DNA of 64,000 nt from Alcaligenaceae bacterium SAGV5. Lineage in GTDB: Bacteria; Pseudomonadota; Gammaproteobacteria; Burkholderiales; Burkholderiaceae_B. The translations under genes and the position numbers were made by a program. This document shows positions 46,268 to 55,694 of this stretch, in pieces. The notes under the pieces are model-generated. The model was not told the origin of the DNA, ran no database searches, and saw nothing but the letters and a program-made list of their open reading frames with translations. The stretch covers positions 248,001 through 312,000 of the forward strand of contig SPDP01000006.1 in NCBI GenBank assembly GCA_009360345.1, read 5' to 3'. The stretch's first letter is position 1; every line of letters begins with the position of its first letter.

Positions 46268-47251
46268 TCATTGATTCCAGGGCGAGGCCGCCCACAGTTT
46301 CTCGAACCGGCCCTGCATGCCCGTCAGCAGGGACGAATAGTCGTCACGGGGCAGGTAGCGGACGTTCTGCTCGGCTCCCTTGGCCGCCTGGCGGAATTCA
46401 GGATCGTTGATGGCCTTGTCCACCAGATCGGACAGCGCCTTGAGCGTTTCGGGCGGCGTGCCGCGCGGCGCGCCCAGTCCGCGCAGCGAACCGCTTTCGA
46501 TGGGATAGCCGGCTTCGGCGAAGGTGGGCAGGTCCGCCGCCATGGGGGAGCGGCTGGGGGCCATCTGGCCCAGGATGCGCCACTGCTTGCCCTTGGAGAA
46601 ACCGAGGGCCTCGCCCAGGTTGGCGGTGGCGATGTCGATGTGGCCGCCCAGCAGCGCCGTGGCCACGTCCGCCGTGCCCTTGAAGGGGACGTGCCGCAGC
46701 TGTATGCCGGCGGCCTGTTCCAGCAGCAGCATGGAAATATGGCCGGCCGAGCCCACGCCGGCGGTGCCGTAGGTCAGTGTCCCCGGTGCCTTGCGGGCCG
46801 CTTCCACCAGGTCCTGGACGCCGCGCAGGGGGCTGTTTCCGCGCACGCTCAGGGTGCCGGGATCGTCGACGATGTTGGCGACCACGTCGAAGCTGGACAG
46901 GCTGAATTGCGCCCGGCGTTCGATGGGGATGGTCAATACATTGGGTGTATTCAGGATGGACAGCGTGTAGCCATCGGGCGCGGCATTGGCCACCGAGGCC
47001 ATGCCGATCTCGCCACCGGCGCCGGCGCGGTTCACCACCACGACGCTGCGGCCCGCATGCTTCTCCATGGTGCGTGCCAGGAGGCGGGCGGTCAGATCGG
47101 TGCCGGCGCCGGCCGAAAACGGCACCACGATGGTGATAGGCCGGTCCGGATAGGCATGGGCCGGGAGCGCAACTGCCAGGGCCAGCGTGGCCAAGGCGCG
47201 GCCCATGCCGCGCCGGGCGGCCGCCGCTAGGAGGGAGGAGGGGGTCTTCAT
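46268..47251 (-). CDS. Bug/TctC-family periplasmic solute-binding protein (tandem paralogue)
   Basis: A 327-residue receptor with a signal peptide (about 1-33, ending LPAHA). Marks are PITIVVPFSAGAGTDL, NRAGAGGEIGMA and AAPDGYTLSIL. It is the first gene of the eight-gene operon and a tandem paralogue of the next gene (38 bases on). The two may bind related ligands or the two enantiomers of one. The start at 47251 gives a proper signal peptide; longer in-frame starts are unlikely. Confidence 0.92.
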   Translation of the reverse strand: MKTPSSLLAAAARRGMGRALATLALAVALPAHAYPDRPITIVVPFSAGAGTDLTARLLARTMEKHAGRSVVVVNRAGAGGEIGMASVANAAPDGYTLSILNTPNVLTIPIERRAQFSLSSFDVVANIVDDPGTLSVRGNSPLRGVQDLVEAARKAPGTLTYGTAGVGSAGHISMLLLEQAAGIQLRHVPFKGTADVATALLGGHIDIATANLGEALGFSKGKQWRILGQMAPSRSPMAADLPTFAEAGYPIESGSLRGLGAPRGTPPETLKALSDLVDKAINDPEFRQAAKGAEQNVRYLPRDDYSSLLTGMQGRFEKLWAASPWNQ

Positions 47252-47559
47252 ACCTGCTTTTCCATTCAAGAGAGAAGGGTGGCGAACGCGGGATTGCGTG
47301 CCGTCTCCTGTGATACCAAGCAAGTGCTGTGCCATGAAGTTGATTGAAATTAATGTGAGTTATTGATTTTTGATTTGTTTTGCTTGTTTTTAGGTGAAGT
47401 TAATCCCACTGCAGGGCATCAGTGTCTGGCACATCGGTCGGTGGGCAAGAGATGCCCGGACAGGCATCCATGGCGTTCATGGTATAAACAAAAATCCTTA
47501 GAGGAAAACGCTTTATTTTTATTCTGAGGTCAAATTTTTTCTATTAATGGGGCGTAAGA
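47252..47559. promoter_or_regulatory. divergent control region of the eight-gene operon and its LysR gene
   Basis: 308 bases without a gene. Two AT-rich stretches (about 47335-47400 and 47480-47548) probably hold the promoters of the leftward operon and the LysR gene. A short dyad TCCT-TAG-AGGA lies at 47495-47505, flanked by ATAAA (47484-47488) and TTTAT (47512-47516). No consensus promoter can be named with confidence. Confidence 0.5.
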
Positions 47560-48489
47560 GTGCTGCGCGAACTGAAGACGTTTCTCGCGGTCGTGCGCTG
47601 GGGCACGTTCGCCGCCGCAGGGGCCCGCATCGGCCTGACGCAGTCCGCGGTCAGTGCCCAGATGCAGCGGCTGGAGGAGGCGCTGGGCGCGCCGCTGTTC
47701 ACCCGGACCGGGCGTTCGGCAACCTTGAACGAGGCGGGCGAAGAGGCCGTGGAGATGGCCCGCCAGATCGTCGGCCTGTTCGATGAACTGGCGGTCAGGG
47801 TGACGAGCCGGGAGTTGCGTGGCACGGTCAGGATGGGGGCGATCCAGACCGCCCAGGTGGGTATGCTGCCGGCGGCGCTCGGCATCCTGCGGGACCGGCA
47901 TCCCCTGGTGTCGGTGCGGCTGGTGCATGGTTCGTCGCTGTTCCTGATCGGCCAGGTCGACAGCGGGGAGCTGGACGCCGCGCTGATGATCGCGCCGCCC
48001 TTCATGCTGCCCCGGGAACTGCTATGGCAGCCCCTGGTGCGCGAGCCATTCGTGCTGGCGGTGCCGCAGCACATCCCGGGCGACGATTGGCGCCAACTGC
48101 TGGCCACCCATCCCTTTATCCGCTACGACCGTGCCTCGTTCGGCGGCCGGGGGGTGGAGCACTTCCTGCGCCGGCACGAGCTGCATGCCGAGGCGATGCT
48201 GGATATCGAGGACGTGGATGCCATGGTGGCGATGGTGGCGGCCGGGCTGGGCGTCTCGCTGGTGCCGATCACGCGCAGGAACTGCCTGCCGCCCGGTGTG
48301 CGGGCGGTTTCGCTGGGCGAGGATATTTTCTACCGCGAACTGGGCATGGTCATGCCCCGGGAGCCCAGGCGGCGTGAATTGTTGAACGTGCTGCGGGAAT
48401 GCCTGGAGGTCGCGGCCCAGCCCCATGCGGCCGAGAGCGAGGCGCTGGCGCGCCCGCCGTCCGGCCCCGCCGCGCGGTCCTCGTCTTAA
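47560..48489 (+). CDS. LysR-family transcriptional regulator
   Basis: A 309-residue LysR protein with GTG start. The HTH is at about residues 1-60 ([36 protein letters not shown]). The effector domain follows, with a Pro/Ala/Ser-rich tail of about 15 residues. It is divergent from the eight-gene catabolic operon and probably activates it when the substrate is present. Its stop overlaps the ppsR stop from the other strand by a few bases. Confidence 0.92.
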   Translation: MLRELKTFLAVVRWGTFAAAGARIGLTQSAVSAQMQRLEEALGAPLFTRTGRSATLNEAGEEAVEMARQIVGLFDELAVRVTSRELRGTVRMGAIQTAQVGMLPAALGILRDRHPLVSVRLVHGSSLFLIGQVDSGELDAALMIAPPFMLPRELLWQPLVREPFVLAVPQHIPGDDWRQLLATHPFIRYDRASFGGRGVEHFLRRHELHAEAMLDIEDVDAMVAMVAAGLGVSLVPITRRNCLPPGVRAVSLGEDIFYRELGMVMPREPRRRELLNVLRECLEVAAQPHAAESEALARPPSGPAARSSS

Positions 48490-49334
48490 TAGAACCGGCC
48501 TTCCAGCCCGATTTTCTGCAGCACCGTGGTCGAGATCTCTTCTATCGATTTGGTCGTGGTCGACAGCCAGCGGATGCTTTCGCGGCGCATCAGCTTCTCG
48601 GCCTGGGCCACTTCGTAGCGGCACTGTTCCAGCGATGCGTAGCGGCTGTCGGGGCGGCGCTCGTGGCGCACCTCGGCCAGGCGGTCGGGCTGGATGGTCA
48701 GTCCGAACAGCTTGTTGCGGTGGGGCAGGATGGCCGAGGGCAGGGCGTCGCGCTCGAAGTCGTCCGGAATCAGCGGCACATTGGCGGCCTTGATCCCGTA
48801 TTGCATCGCCAGATACAGGCTGGTGGGCGTCTTGCCGCAGCGCGACACCCCTACCAGGATCACGTCGGCCTGTTCCAGTCCCTTGATGAACTGCCCGTCG
48901 TCGTGCGCCAGGCTGAAGTTGATGGCCTCGATCCGGCTCTGGTATTGCTTGGTGTTGGCCATGTTGTGCGAGCGGCCGATCGAATGGCTGGACTTGATGT
49001 TCAGCTCCTGTTCGATGGGCTCTACGAACGTCGAGAACAGGTCCAGGAAGAGGCCGTTGGCCTGGCGGACCCGGGTGTTGATTTCGGAATTGACCAGGGT
49101 GCTGAAGACGATGGGGCGCTGTCCGTCCGTCGTGAAGGCGGTGTCGATCCGGGCCGCCACGTCGGCGGCCTTGTCCACCGAATCAATGAAAGGAAGCCTG
49201 ATATGGCGGAAGCGGGCGTTCTCGAACTGGGCCAGGACCGAGTGGGCGAAGGTCTCGGCGGTGATGCCGGTGCCGTCGGAGACCACGAATACGGTGCGCA
49301 GGTACGAATTCGCGGCGGGGGCGGGTTGGGGCAT
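48486..49334 (-). CDS. ppsR: phosphoenolpyruvate synthase regulatory protein (bifunctional kinase/phosphorylase)
   Basis: A 282-residue DUF299-family enzyme that inactivates PEP synthase by ADP-dependent phosphorylation and reactivates it with phosphate. [24 protein letters not shown] (about 13-36) is the family N-terminus and [15 protein letters not shown] (about 163-177) the nucleotide loop. The ATG at 49334 lies inside the out-of-frame 3' end of the MFS gene. In related genomes ppsR is usually next to ppsA; no ppsA is in this window. Confidence 0.95.
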   Translation of the reverse strand: MPQPAPAANSYLRTVFVVSDGTGITAETFAHSVLAQFENARFRHIRLPFIDSVDKAADVAARIDTAFTTDGQRPIVFSTLVNSEINTRVRQANGLFLDLFSTFVEPIEQELNIKSSHSIGRSHNMANTKQYQSRIEAINFSLAHDDGQFIKGLEQADVILVGVSRCGKTPTSLYLAMQYGIKAANVPLIPDDFERDALPSAILPHRNKLFGLTIQPDRLAEVRHERRPDSRYASLEQCRYEVAQAEKLMRRESIRWLSTTTKSIEEISTTVLQKIGLEGRFY

Positions 49335-50514
49335 GGATCCCCAGCGCCGTTGCCGTGGCCAGCCCCACCACGCCCAGCCACCCCGCATGCGCCCACACCA
49401 GGCTGCCCAGCCCCGCGCCAGCGGCCATGCCAATGAACATCCCGGCCACCAGCAAAGCGTTCAGCCGGCTGCGCGCCGCGGGCTCCAGTCCGTAGACCTG
49501 GGTCTGGCTGGCCACCAGCGAGGCCTGCACGCCGAAGTCGAAACCGATGGCGCTGGCCACCAGCAGGGCGAGCTGCAACTGCGCCGGCAGCACTTCGGTC
49601 AGCGCCAGGCCGGCGAACGAGACCGCCGCGACGATCGTGGCGATGCGGGCCACGCCGTCGGAGCCGCGGCGGTCGGCCAGCCGGCCCGCGAAGGGCGCGG
49701 CCAGGGCCCCCGCCGCGCCGGCCAGGCCGAAGGCGCCGGCCGCCGTGCTGCCCAGGTGGAAGCGGTCATGCAGCATCACGGCCAGCGTGCACCAGAAGGC
49801 GCTGAACCCCACCGCCAGCAGCCCCTGCGCGTAGACCGCCCGGCGCAACGCCCCATGGCGGCGCCACAACTGCGCCATGGAAACCAGCAGCGCGCCGTAT
49901 CCCAGCCGCGCGGTGGGCGCGAAGCGCGGCAGGCTGCGCGCCGCCACCACGCCCACGCCGGCGATGGATACCGCGGCCACCAGGAACATGGCGCGCCAGT
50001 TCCAGTATTCCGCCACGAAGCCGCTGACCACGCGCGACAGCAGGATGCCCAGCAGCAGGCCGGTCATGACGGTGCCCACGGCCTTGCCGCGCTGCGCGTC
50101 GGGCGCCAGCGTCGCGGCCGCCGGCACGATGTCCTGGGCCAGCGTGGCGGCCAGCCCCACCGCCAGGCTGGCGGCCAGCAGCCAGCCCACGCCCGGCGCC
50201 AGGCCGCTCAGCAACAGGGCCAGCGCCAGCACCGCCGACTTGCCGACGATGATGCGGCGCCGGTCGTAGCGGTCGCCCAGCGGCGCCAGCAGCAGGATGC
50301 CGGCCGCATAGCCCAGCTGGGTCAGGGTGGGCACCAGGCCCACGGTGCCTTCGCCCGCCCCCAGGTCCTGGCCCAGCAACCCCAGCATGGGCTGGCTGTA
50401 ATAGATGGAAGCGACGCTCAGCCCCGCCCCGGCGGCCAGCAGGCCGACCAGGGAAGGGGTCAGCCTGGAGGCGGGAGACAGACCGGTTCCATGCGCGATT
50501 TGTATGGATGACAT
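49183..50514 (-). CDS. MFS transporter
   Basis: A 443-residue major facilitator with about 12 membrane segments. [13 protein letters not shown] (about 83-95) is the loop-2/3 A-motif. The transporter-like part ends near residue 391 ([11 protein letters not shown]); about 52 further residues, rich in Arg and His, are read out of frame through the first 152 bases of ppsR, so the natural stop seems lost. The ATG at 50514 gives the usual short N-terminus; one at 50556 is possible. It is divergent from the LysR gene at 50613. The cargo is unknown; efflux is likely. Confidence 0.88.
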   Translation of the reverse strand: MSSIQIAHGTGLSPASRLTPSLVGLLAAGAGLSVASIYYSQPMLGLLGQDLGAGEGTVGLVPTLTQLGYAAGILLLAPLGDRYDRRRIIVGKSAVLALALLLSGLAPGVGWLLAASLAVGLAATLAQDIVPAAATLAPDAQRGKAVGTVMTGLLLGILLSRVVSGFVAEYWNWRAMFLVAAVSIAGVGVVAARSLPRFAPTARLGYGALLVSMAQLWRRHGALRRAVYAQGLLAVGFSAFWCTLAVMLHDRFHLGSTAAGAFGLAGAAGALAAPFAGRLADRRGSDGVARIATIVAAVSFAGLALTEVLPAQLQLALLVASAIGFDFGVQASLVASQTQVYGLEPAARSRLNALLVAGMFIGMAAGAGLGSLVWAHAGWLGVVGLATATALGIHAPTRPRREFVPAHRIRGLRRHRHHRRDLRPLGPGPVRERPLPPYQASFH

Positions 50515-50612
50515 GCTCGTAAACCCGTAATCGTTCAACAGGACGGGATTCTGCATGGCGGCGGTTACGACGTGTAGCCCCTTTGGACGCAGATTCGTCA
50601 TACGCTTGACGC

Positions 50613-51557
50613 ATGAAAACCGGCGCCTCCCCCTCCATCGACCGCATCGAACTCATGCAGACCTTCGTCCGGATCGTCGAAGCCGGGAGCCTGTCCGCCG
50701 CCGCCGTACAACTGGGCACCACGCAGCCCACGGTCAGCCGCAGGCTGCAAACCTTGGAACGCCTCCTGGGGCTGCGCCTGTTGCAGCGCTCCACGCATGG
50801 CATGGCGCTGACCAGCGACGGTGAACGCTGCTATGCCCACGCGAAGGAGCTGGGCGCGACCTGGGACGCCATGGAGGCGGACCTGCGCGGCGCCCACGAC
50901 GAGCCGCGCGGCACGCTGCGCGTGCTGGTACCGCATGCCTTCGGCCAGGACCAGATGGTGGCGCCGCTGGCCGACTACCTGCGGCGCTATCCCGAGGCCT
51001 CGGTCGAATGGCTGCTGCAGGACCGCCACGCCGACTTCATCGCCGAAGGACTGGACTGCGCGATCCAGGTCGGCGCGGTGAACGACCCGGACGTGGTCGC
51101 CATCCTGCTGGCCGAAGTGCCCCGCATCGTCGTGGCCGCGCCCTCCCTGCTGCCGGACGGCGCGCCGGCGGACGAGATCGCGGTGCTGGAAACACTGCCC
51201 TGGGTGGCGCTGAACATGTACTACCGCGACGAGGTGGTCCTGACGCGCGGCGCCGACGGCCTCGGCCACCGCTTCCCCATTCGCCCGCGCATGAGCACCG
51301 ACAGCCTGTACGCGCTGCGCACCGCCATGCTGGACGGCGTGGGCGCCGGCATCGCGTCGGCCTGGGTGGTCGCCGACGACCTGCGCCAGGGCCGGCTGCG
51401 CCATGTCGCCCCCCTGTGGCGCGCCGCCTCGTTGCCGGTGTACCTGATCTATCCATACGCCCGCTACTACCCGGCCAAGCTGCGCGCCTTCATCGACATG
51501 ATGCGCGCTTCGATGCCGACCATGGCGGGCGTGGCGCCCGCACTCACTCGATACTGA
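50613..51557 (+). CDS. LysR-family transcriptional regulator
   Basis: A 314-residue regulator. The HTH is at about 10-68 (MQTFVRIVEAGSLSAAAVQLGTTQPTVSRRLQTLERLLG), followed by an effector domain of the CrgA/PecT-like branch (DCAIQVGAVNDPDVVA). It is divergent from the MFS gene, which it probably controls. Its 3' end overlaps the convergent Bug gene by 14 bases. Confidence 0.92.
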   Translation: MKTGASPSIDRIELMQTFVRIVEAGSLSAAAVQLGTTQPTVSRRLQTLERLLGLRLLQRSTHGMALTSDGERCYAHAKELGATWDAMEADLRGAHDEPRGTLRVLVPHAFGQDQMVAPLADYLRRYPEASVEWLLQDRHADFIAEGLDCAIQVGAVNDPDVVAILLAEVPRIVVAAPSLLPDGAPADEIAVLETLPWVALNMYYRDEVVLTRGADGLGHRFPIRPRMSTDSLYALRTAMLDGVGAGIASAWVVADDLRQGRLRHVAPLWRAASLPVYLIYPYARYYPAKLRAFIDMMRASMPTMAGVAPALTRY

Positions 51558-52509
51558 TGCTGGCCGCCTTGATCAGCTTGGCATACTTGGCGCTTTCGGC
51601 ACGGACATAGTCCGCGAACGCCTGGGGCGACGATCCCTTGCCGACGAACGCCTGTTCGCTCAGCGTCTGCCTGACCCGCGGCGAATCGATGGCCTGGCGC
51701 ACGGCATCGTGGAGCCTCGCCACCACGTCGGCGGGCAGCCCCGCCGGCCCCCACAGGCCATACCAGGACACCATCTCGAATCCTCGCAGGCCCGACTCGG
51801 CCACCGTGGGCACATCGGGCAGCGACGGCAGGCGCTGGGCGCTGGTGACCGCCAGCGCCTTGGTGCGGCCGGCCTTGACCGGCGGCAGCGATGACGGCAC
51901 GGCGTCGATGACGGCGCTGATGTGGCCGCCCATGAGGTCGGTCAGCGCCGGGCCGGTGCCCTTGTACAGCACCACGGGGATGTCGGCCTTGGCCTCGTAG
52001 CTGATGGCCGCTTCGGCCAGGTGGCTGGCCGAGCCGGCGGCGGAGGCGCCGAAGAAATACTTGCCGGGCGCCTGGTGCGCCAGCGCGATGAATGCCTTGA
52101 GGTCTTTCGCCGGCACGCCGGGGTTGGCGGTGACCAGCAGCGGCACTTCGCCCAGGTTGGTGATGGGGGTGAAGTCCTTGTGGATATCGTAGGGCAGGGC
52201 CTTGAGCAGCCACGGCCCGGCCGCGAAGGTCGAGGCATTGACCAGCAGGGTGTAGCCATCGGCCGGCGCGCGCGCCACGGCCTCGCTGCCGATCGACCCG
52301 CTGGCGCCGGCGCGGTTCTCGACCACGAAGGTCTGGCCCAGCTGGTGGCCCAGGCTGTCGGCGAACACGCGCGCCACCGCGTCCACCGTGCCGCCCGGCG
52401 GATAGGGCACGATGACGCGGACGGGCCGCTGGGGATAGGCCTGCGCGCTGGCGGCCGCGGTGGCGGCGCAGGCCAGCAGGCCGGCGAGATATCGGATGAA
52501 AGGCTTCAT
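51544..52509 (-). CDS. Bug/TctC-family periplasmic solute-binding protein
   Basis: A 321-residue receptor with a signal peptide (about 1-24, AAASAQA). Marks are RPVRVIVPYPPGGTVD, ENRAGASGSIGSE and RAPADGYTLLV. GGAG precedes the ATG. It follows the CobW gene by 32 bases in the same direction, so it is probably the last gene of the HyuAB-CobW operon and its binding protein for the substrate. Confidence 0.92.
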   Translation of the reverse strand: MKPFIRYLAGLLACAATAAASAQAYPQRPVRVIVPYPPGGTVDAVARVFADSLGHQLGQTFVVENRAGASGSIGSEAVARAPADGYTLLVNASTFAAGPWLLKALPYDIHKDFTPITNLGEVPLLVTANPGVPAKDLKAFIALAHQAPGKYFFGASAAGSASHLAEAAISYEAKADIPVVLYKGTGPALTDLMGGHISAVIDAVPSSLPPVKAGRTKALAVTSAQRLPSLPDVPTVAESGLRGFEMVSWYGLWGPAGLPADVVARLHDAVRQAIDSPRVRQTLSEQAFVGKGSSPQAFADYVRAESAKYAKLIKAASISIE

Positions 52510-52541
52510 GTCGGTCTCCTTGTCGTTGTGATGAGGCGGGG

Positions 52542-53579
52542 CTAGGCTTGTCGGTGCTCGAAGATCCTCAGGGTGTCGTCGACCAGATCGCGCTCGACGT
52601 CCCGGGTGATGAAGACGATGCGGGTGCGGCGGTCATCGTCGGGCCAGGCAGGCAGGAAGGAATGGGGATGGAACACGTGCTGCACCCCGTGGATGACCAC
52701 TGGCCTGCCAGGGTGCTCGATCACGTTGACGATGCCCTTCACGCGCAGCAGGTCGGGGCCGCGCAGCGTGGACAGCATGGCCAGCCAGCGCTGCACGCCG
52801 GCCCATGACACGGGTTCGTCGCGGGTCACCACGTACGACCGAATCCGGTCGCCGTGGCGGGTGCGGTCGTGGTCGTGGGTATGGCCGTGATCGTGATCAT
52901 GGGCAGGATGCCCGCGCGCGTCGTCATGCGCCTCGGCGCGCAGCCAGCGGCGCACGTCCGGCGGCCGTCCGCCGGGTGCCGCCAGCCAATCGCCATCGTC
53001 CTTGCCGGCGCGGACCGCGTCGGCGCCGGGATTGATCTCCCGCAGCCGGCGCAGCAGGGCCTCGGCCTGGCCGGCGGACACGAGATCGGTCTTGGTCAGC
53101 ACCAGCAGATCCGCCACCGCCACCTGCTTGACCGCCTCCTCCTGCCGGTCCAGCGTATCGGCGCCGTTGCAGGCATCGACGGTGGTGGCCACGTGGTCCA
53201 GCCGATAACGGCGGGCAACCGCCGGCTCGCTCATCAGCGTATGCAGGATGGGGGCCGGATCGGCCAGGCCGGTGGTCTCGATCACCACGCGCCGCAGCGG
53301 CGCGGCCTGGCCCGCCAGCCGCCGGTCCAGCCGGTCGAAGGCCTCGACCAGGTCGCCGCGGATGGTGCAGCAGATGCAGCCGTTGGACAGCAGCACCATG
53401 TCCTCGGCGCTTTGTTCGAGCAGGTGGTGGTCCAGCCCGACCTCGCCGAACTCGTTGATGATGACCGCCGTGTCGCGCAGGGCCGGCCGCGCCAGCAGGC
53501 GGTTCAGCAGCGTGGTCTTCCCGCTTCCCAGGAAGCCGGTCAATACCGTGACCGGTATGCGGTCGTCCGTCTCTATCAT
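52542..53579 (-). CDS. CobW/G3E-family P-loop GTPase, putative metallochaperone
   Basis: A 345-residue G3E GTPase. The Walker A loop GFLGSGKTT is at 15-23, the metal-binding CICC motif at 68-71, ETTGLADP is switch-II-like, and TKTDLV is the base-specificity motif. A His/Asp-rich metal loop ([12 protein letters not shown]) lies near residues 231-242, and a CobW C-terminal domain follows. Such proteins deliver Zn, Co or Fe to client enzymes using GTP. It overlaps the small Cys protein gene by four bases (ATGA), so its client is probably the adjacent hydantoinase. Confidence 0.92.
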   Translation of the reverse strand: MIETDDRIPVTVLTGFLGSGKTTLLNRLLARPALRDTAVIINEFGEVGLDHHLLEQSAEDMVLLSNGCICCTIRGDLVEAFDRLDRRLAGQAAPLRRVVIETTGLADPAPILHTLMSEPAVARRYRLDHVATTVDACNGADTLDRQEEAVKQVAVADLLVLTKTDLVSAGQAEALLRRLREINPGADAVRAGKDDGDWLAAPGGRPPDVRRWLRAEAHDDARGHPAHDHDHGHTHDHDRTRHGDRIRSYVVTRDEPVSWAGVQRWLAMLSTLRGPDLLRVKGIVNVIEHPGRPVVIHGVQHVFHPHSFLPAWPDDDRRTRIVFITRDVERDLVDDTLRIFEHRQA

Positions 53580-53953
53580 GGCAAGGCTCCGGAACGCGCG
53601 CCGCCGTGCAGGCGGGCGAAGGAACTCAGGGTGCGGTCCAGCCGGCCCAGCAGCCACGCCGCACCGGCGGCGGGGGCACCGCCCGCGGGATCGGCCAACG
53701 CCGCCAGCACGGCCACCATGCCCCCCTCGTGTCCGGCGGGGGCATGGCATGCCAGCAGGGCGTGGGCCTCGGCCTCGCCCAGGCGGCCGGCATCGTCGCG
53801 CAGGTAGTCCAGGATGTCGCGCTCGAAATCCTGCAGCCGCAGTGTCACGCCGCCCATGCCGCACGCGCAGGCACCGCCCATGGAGACGTGCTGCAGCGCC
53901 ACGTCATTCCACAGGCGCAGCAACGCGGCGGCGCGGGCGGCATCAGGCCGCAC
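53576..53953 (-). CDS. small Cys/His-rich protein of unknown family
   Basis: A 125-residue protein I do not recognise. An N-terminal helix (about 5-22) leads to a conserved-looking [10 protein letters not shown] turn with Cys29 and Cys31. Further possible ligands are His22, His64, Cys69, His70 and His75. A helical, Ala-rich C-terminal half follows with no signal peptide. It overlaps hyuB by 11 bases and CobW by four, so production is coupled to both. The cluster of possible metal ligands between a metalloenzyme and a CobW chaperone suggests a metal-transfer adaptor; this is inference. Confidence 0.8.
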   Translation of the reverse strand: MRPDAARAAALLRLWNDVALQHVSMGGACACGMGGVTLRLQDFERDILDYLRDDAGRLGEAEAHALLACHAPAGHEGGMVAVLAALADPAGGAPAAGAAWLLGRLDRTLSSFARLHGGARSGALP

Positions 53954-55694
53954 GGCGGCTCCGCAGCGCCTCGGTGGCGGCGCGGTCCACCGCGCCGTCG
54001 GCGGTCATCGCCACGCCATAGACCTCGCGTGCCGCCCCCGCGCTGACATAGCCCTCGCGCACATCCTCGGCCACCGTCTCGGGGTCGCGCCCGCGCGGAT
54101 CGCCGAAGCCGCCGCCGCCGCCCGACAACATCTTGTAGGCATCGCCGCGCTCCAGCCGCACGTTGAAGATCTTGGCATTGGGCATGCCGTCGTCCCATTC
54201 GCCCTTGCGGCGGATGGCGATGCCGTTGCCCGCGGCCTCGTGCCCGCCCTCCAGTCCCCAGGGCTTGCAGTGCATGCGGTCGATGCGCGTGGTCACGGCG
54301 AAGGGGGACAGGGCCTGCACCACCATCTCCGCGCCCAACCCGCCGCGATACGTGCCGGCGCCGCCGCTGTCGGCGCGGATGGCATAGCGCTCGACCAGCA
54401 CCGGATACTTGGCTTCGAGCTGCTCGGTAGGACTGTTGTGGGTATCGCCATCGTTGATGCACACCGTGACCGACACCCCGTCCTCGCGCGACTTCGCGCC
54501 CCAGCCTCCGCCCAGCGGGCCGATGCCCACGATGAACAGGCGCCCGTCCTCGGGCGAGATGCCGTGGATGTTGGGAAACACCAGGTCGGCATGGTGGCCG
54601 GCGATGGCGCGGTCGGGTATGGCCGGCGCCAGCGCCTTGAAGATGGTGTCGATGACGGTCATGGGGAAGGTCATCCAGACCCGCATCGGGAACGGGCGCT
54701 CGGCGCTGATGACGGTGCCCATGGGCATGACGACCTTCAGCGGCCGGAAGCTGCCGTCGTTGACCGGATAGTCGGTGGGCGTGGTCAGGCACTTGAAGGC
54801 CACCTGCGCGCAGGCGATGCCGGTGGTGAAGCCGGAGTTGTAGAAGCCGCGCACCTGCCGGCTCACGTCCGACAGGTCGATGGTCATCTCGTCGCCCTGC
54901 TTGATCACCTTGACCCGGATGGGAATGCGCCGCCCCACGTCCACGCCATCGTCGTCCATGTAGGACTCGGCCTCGTAGGTGCCGTCGGGAATGCTGAGCG
55001 TATTCTGCCGCGCGACCGCTTCCGACTGGTCCATGATCTGCGCGATCGAGGCATGCACGGCATCGGCGCCGTAGCGCTGGACCAGTTCCAGGAAGCGCCG
55101 CTCGCCGGTGGTGATGGCGGTGATCTGCGCGCGCAGGTCTCCCAGCGCCCGCTCGGGCAGGCGCACGTTCATCGCGACGATGTCGACCAGGTCCTGGTTG
55201 ACCACGCCCGCGCGGCGGTATTTGACGATGGGGATCTGTATCCCTTCGGAGAAGATGTCGGTCGTGACCTGCCCCAGCGTGCCGCCGACGTCCAGCCAAT
55301 GCGCCATGCAGCAGGTGAAGGCGACGATGCGGCCCTCGTGGAACACCGGCATGGCGAAGGTGAAATGGTTCAGGTGGCTGCCGGTGACGTAGGCATCATT
55401 GGTGACCAGAATGTCGCCGGGATGGATGTTCTCCAATCCGAAGTGGCGGATCTTGGCCTTGACGGTCTCGGACATCCCGCGGATGAACATGGGCAGGCCC
55501 AGGCCGATCGACACCGTGTCGCCTTCCGGCGTGAACAGGCCCACCGTGAAATCCAGCGCCTCATAGATGATGAGGTTGTAGGCGGTCCTCATCAGGTTGG
55601 TCTTCATTTCCTCCGTCACGGCCAGGAGGCCGTTGCGGATGATCTCCACCGTCACGGGATCGACGGCGTGCTGTTTCGTTTCTCGCGCGTTCAT
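53943..55694 (-). CDS. hydantoinase B/oxoprolinase family, B subunit
   Basis: A 583-residue HyuB-type subunit. MNARETKQHAVDPVTVEIIRNGL and FTVGLFTPEGDTVSIGLG are characteristic of the N-terminus; GGGWGAKSREDG and SGGGGGFGDPRGRDP (near 505-519) are conserved Gly-rich blocks. With the A subunit it forms an ATP-dependent amidohydrolase or carboxylase, as in N-methylhydantoinase, 5-oxoprolinase and acetophenone carboxylase. It overlaps hyuA by one base and the small Cys gene by 11. Confidence 0.94.
   Translation of the reverse strand: MNARETKQHAVDPVTVEIIRNGLLAVTEEMKTNLMRTAYNLIIYEALDFTVGLFTPEGDTVSIGLGLPMFIRGMSETVKAKIRHFGLENIHPGDILVTNDAYVTGSHLNHFTFAMPVFHEGRIVAFTCCMAHWLDVGGTLGQVTTDIFSEGIQIPIVKYRRAGVVNQDLVDIVAMNVRLPERALGDLRAQITAITTGERRFLELVQRYGADAVHASIAQIMDQSEAVARQNTLSIPDGTYEAESYMDDDGVDVGRRIPIRVKVIKQGDEMTIDLSDVSRQVRGFYNSGFTTGIACAQVAFKCLTTPTDYPVNDGSFRPLKVVMPMGTVISAERPFPMRVWMTFPMTVIDTIFKALAPAIPDRAIAGHHADLVFPNIHGISPEDGRLFIVGIGPLGGGWGAKSREDGVSVTVCINDGDTHNSPTEQLEAKYPVLVERYAIRADSGGAGTYRGGLGAEMVVQALSPFAVTTRIDRMHCKPWGLEGGHEAAGNGIAIRRKGEWDDGMPNAKIFNVRLERGDAYKMLSGGGGGFGDPRGRDPETVAEDVREGYVSAGAAREVYGVAMTADGAVDRAATEALRSRRAA

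Noticed and set aside
47335-47375. Stretch resembling cloning-vector lac promoter bases (ACTCACATTAATT on the minus strand)
   Set aside because: Only about 13 bases agree and the flanks do not continue, so chance is enough; not evidence of vector sequence.
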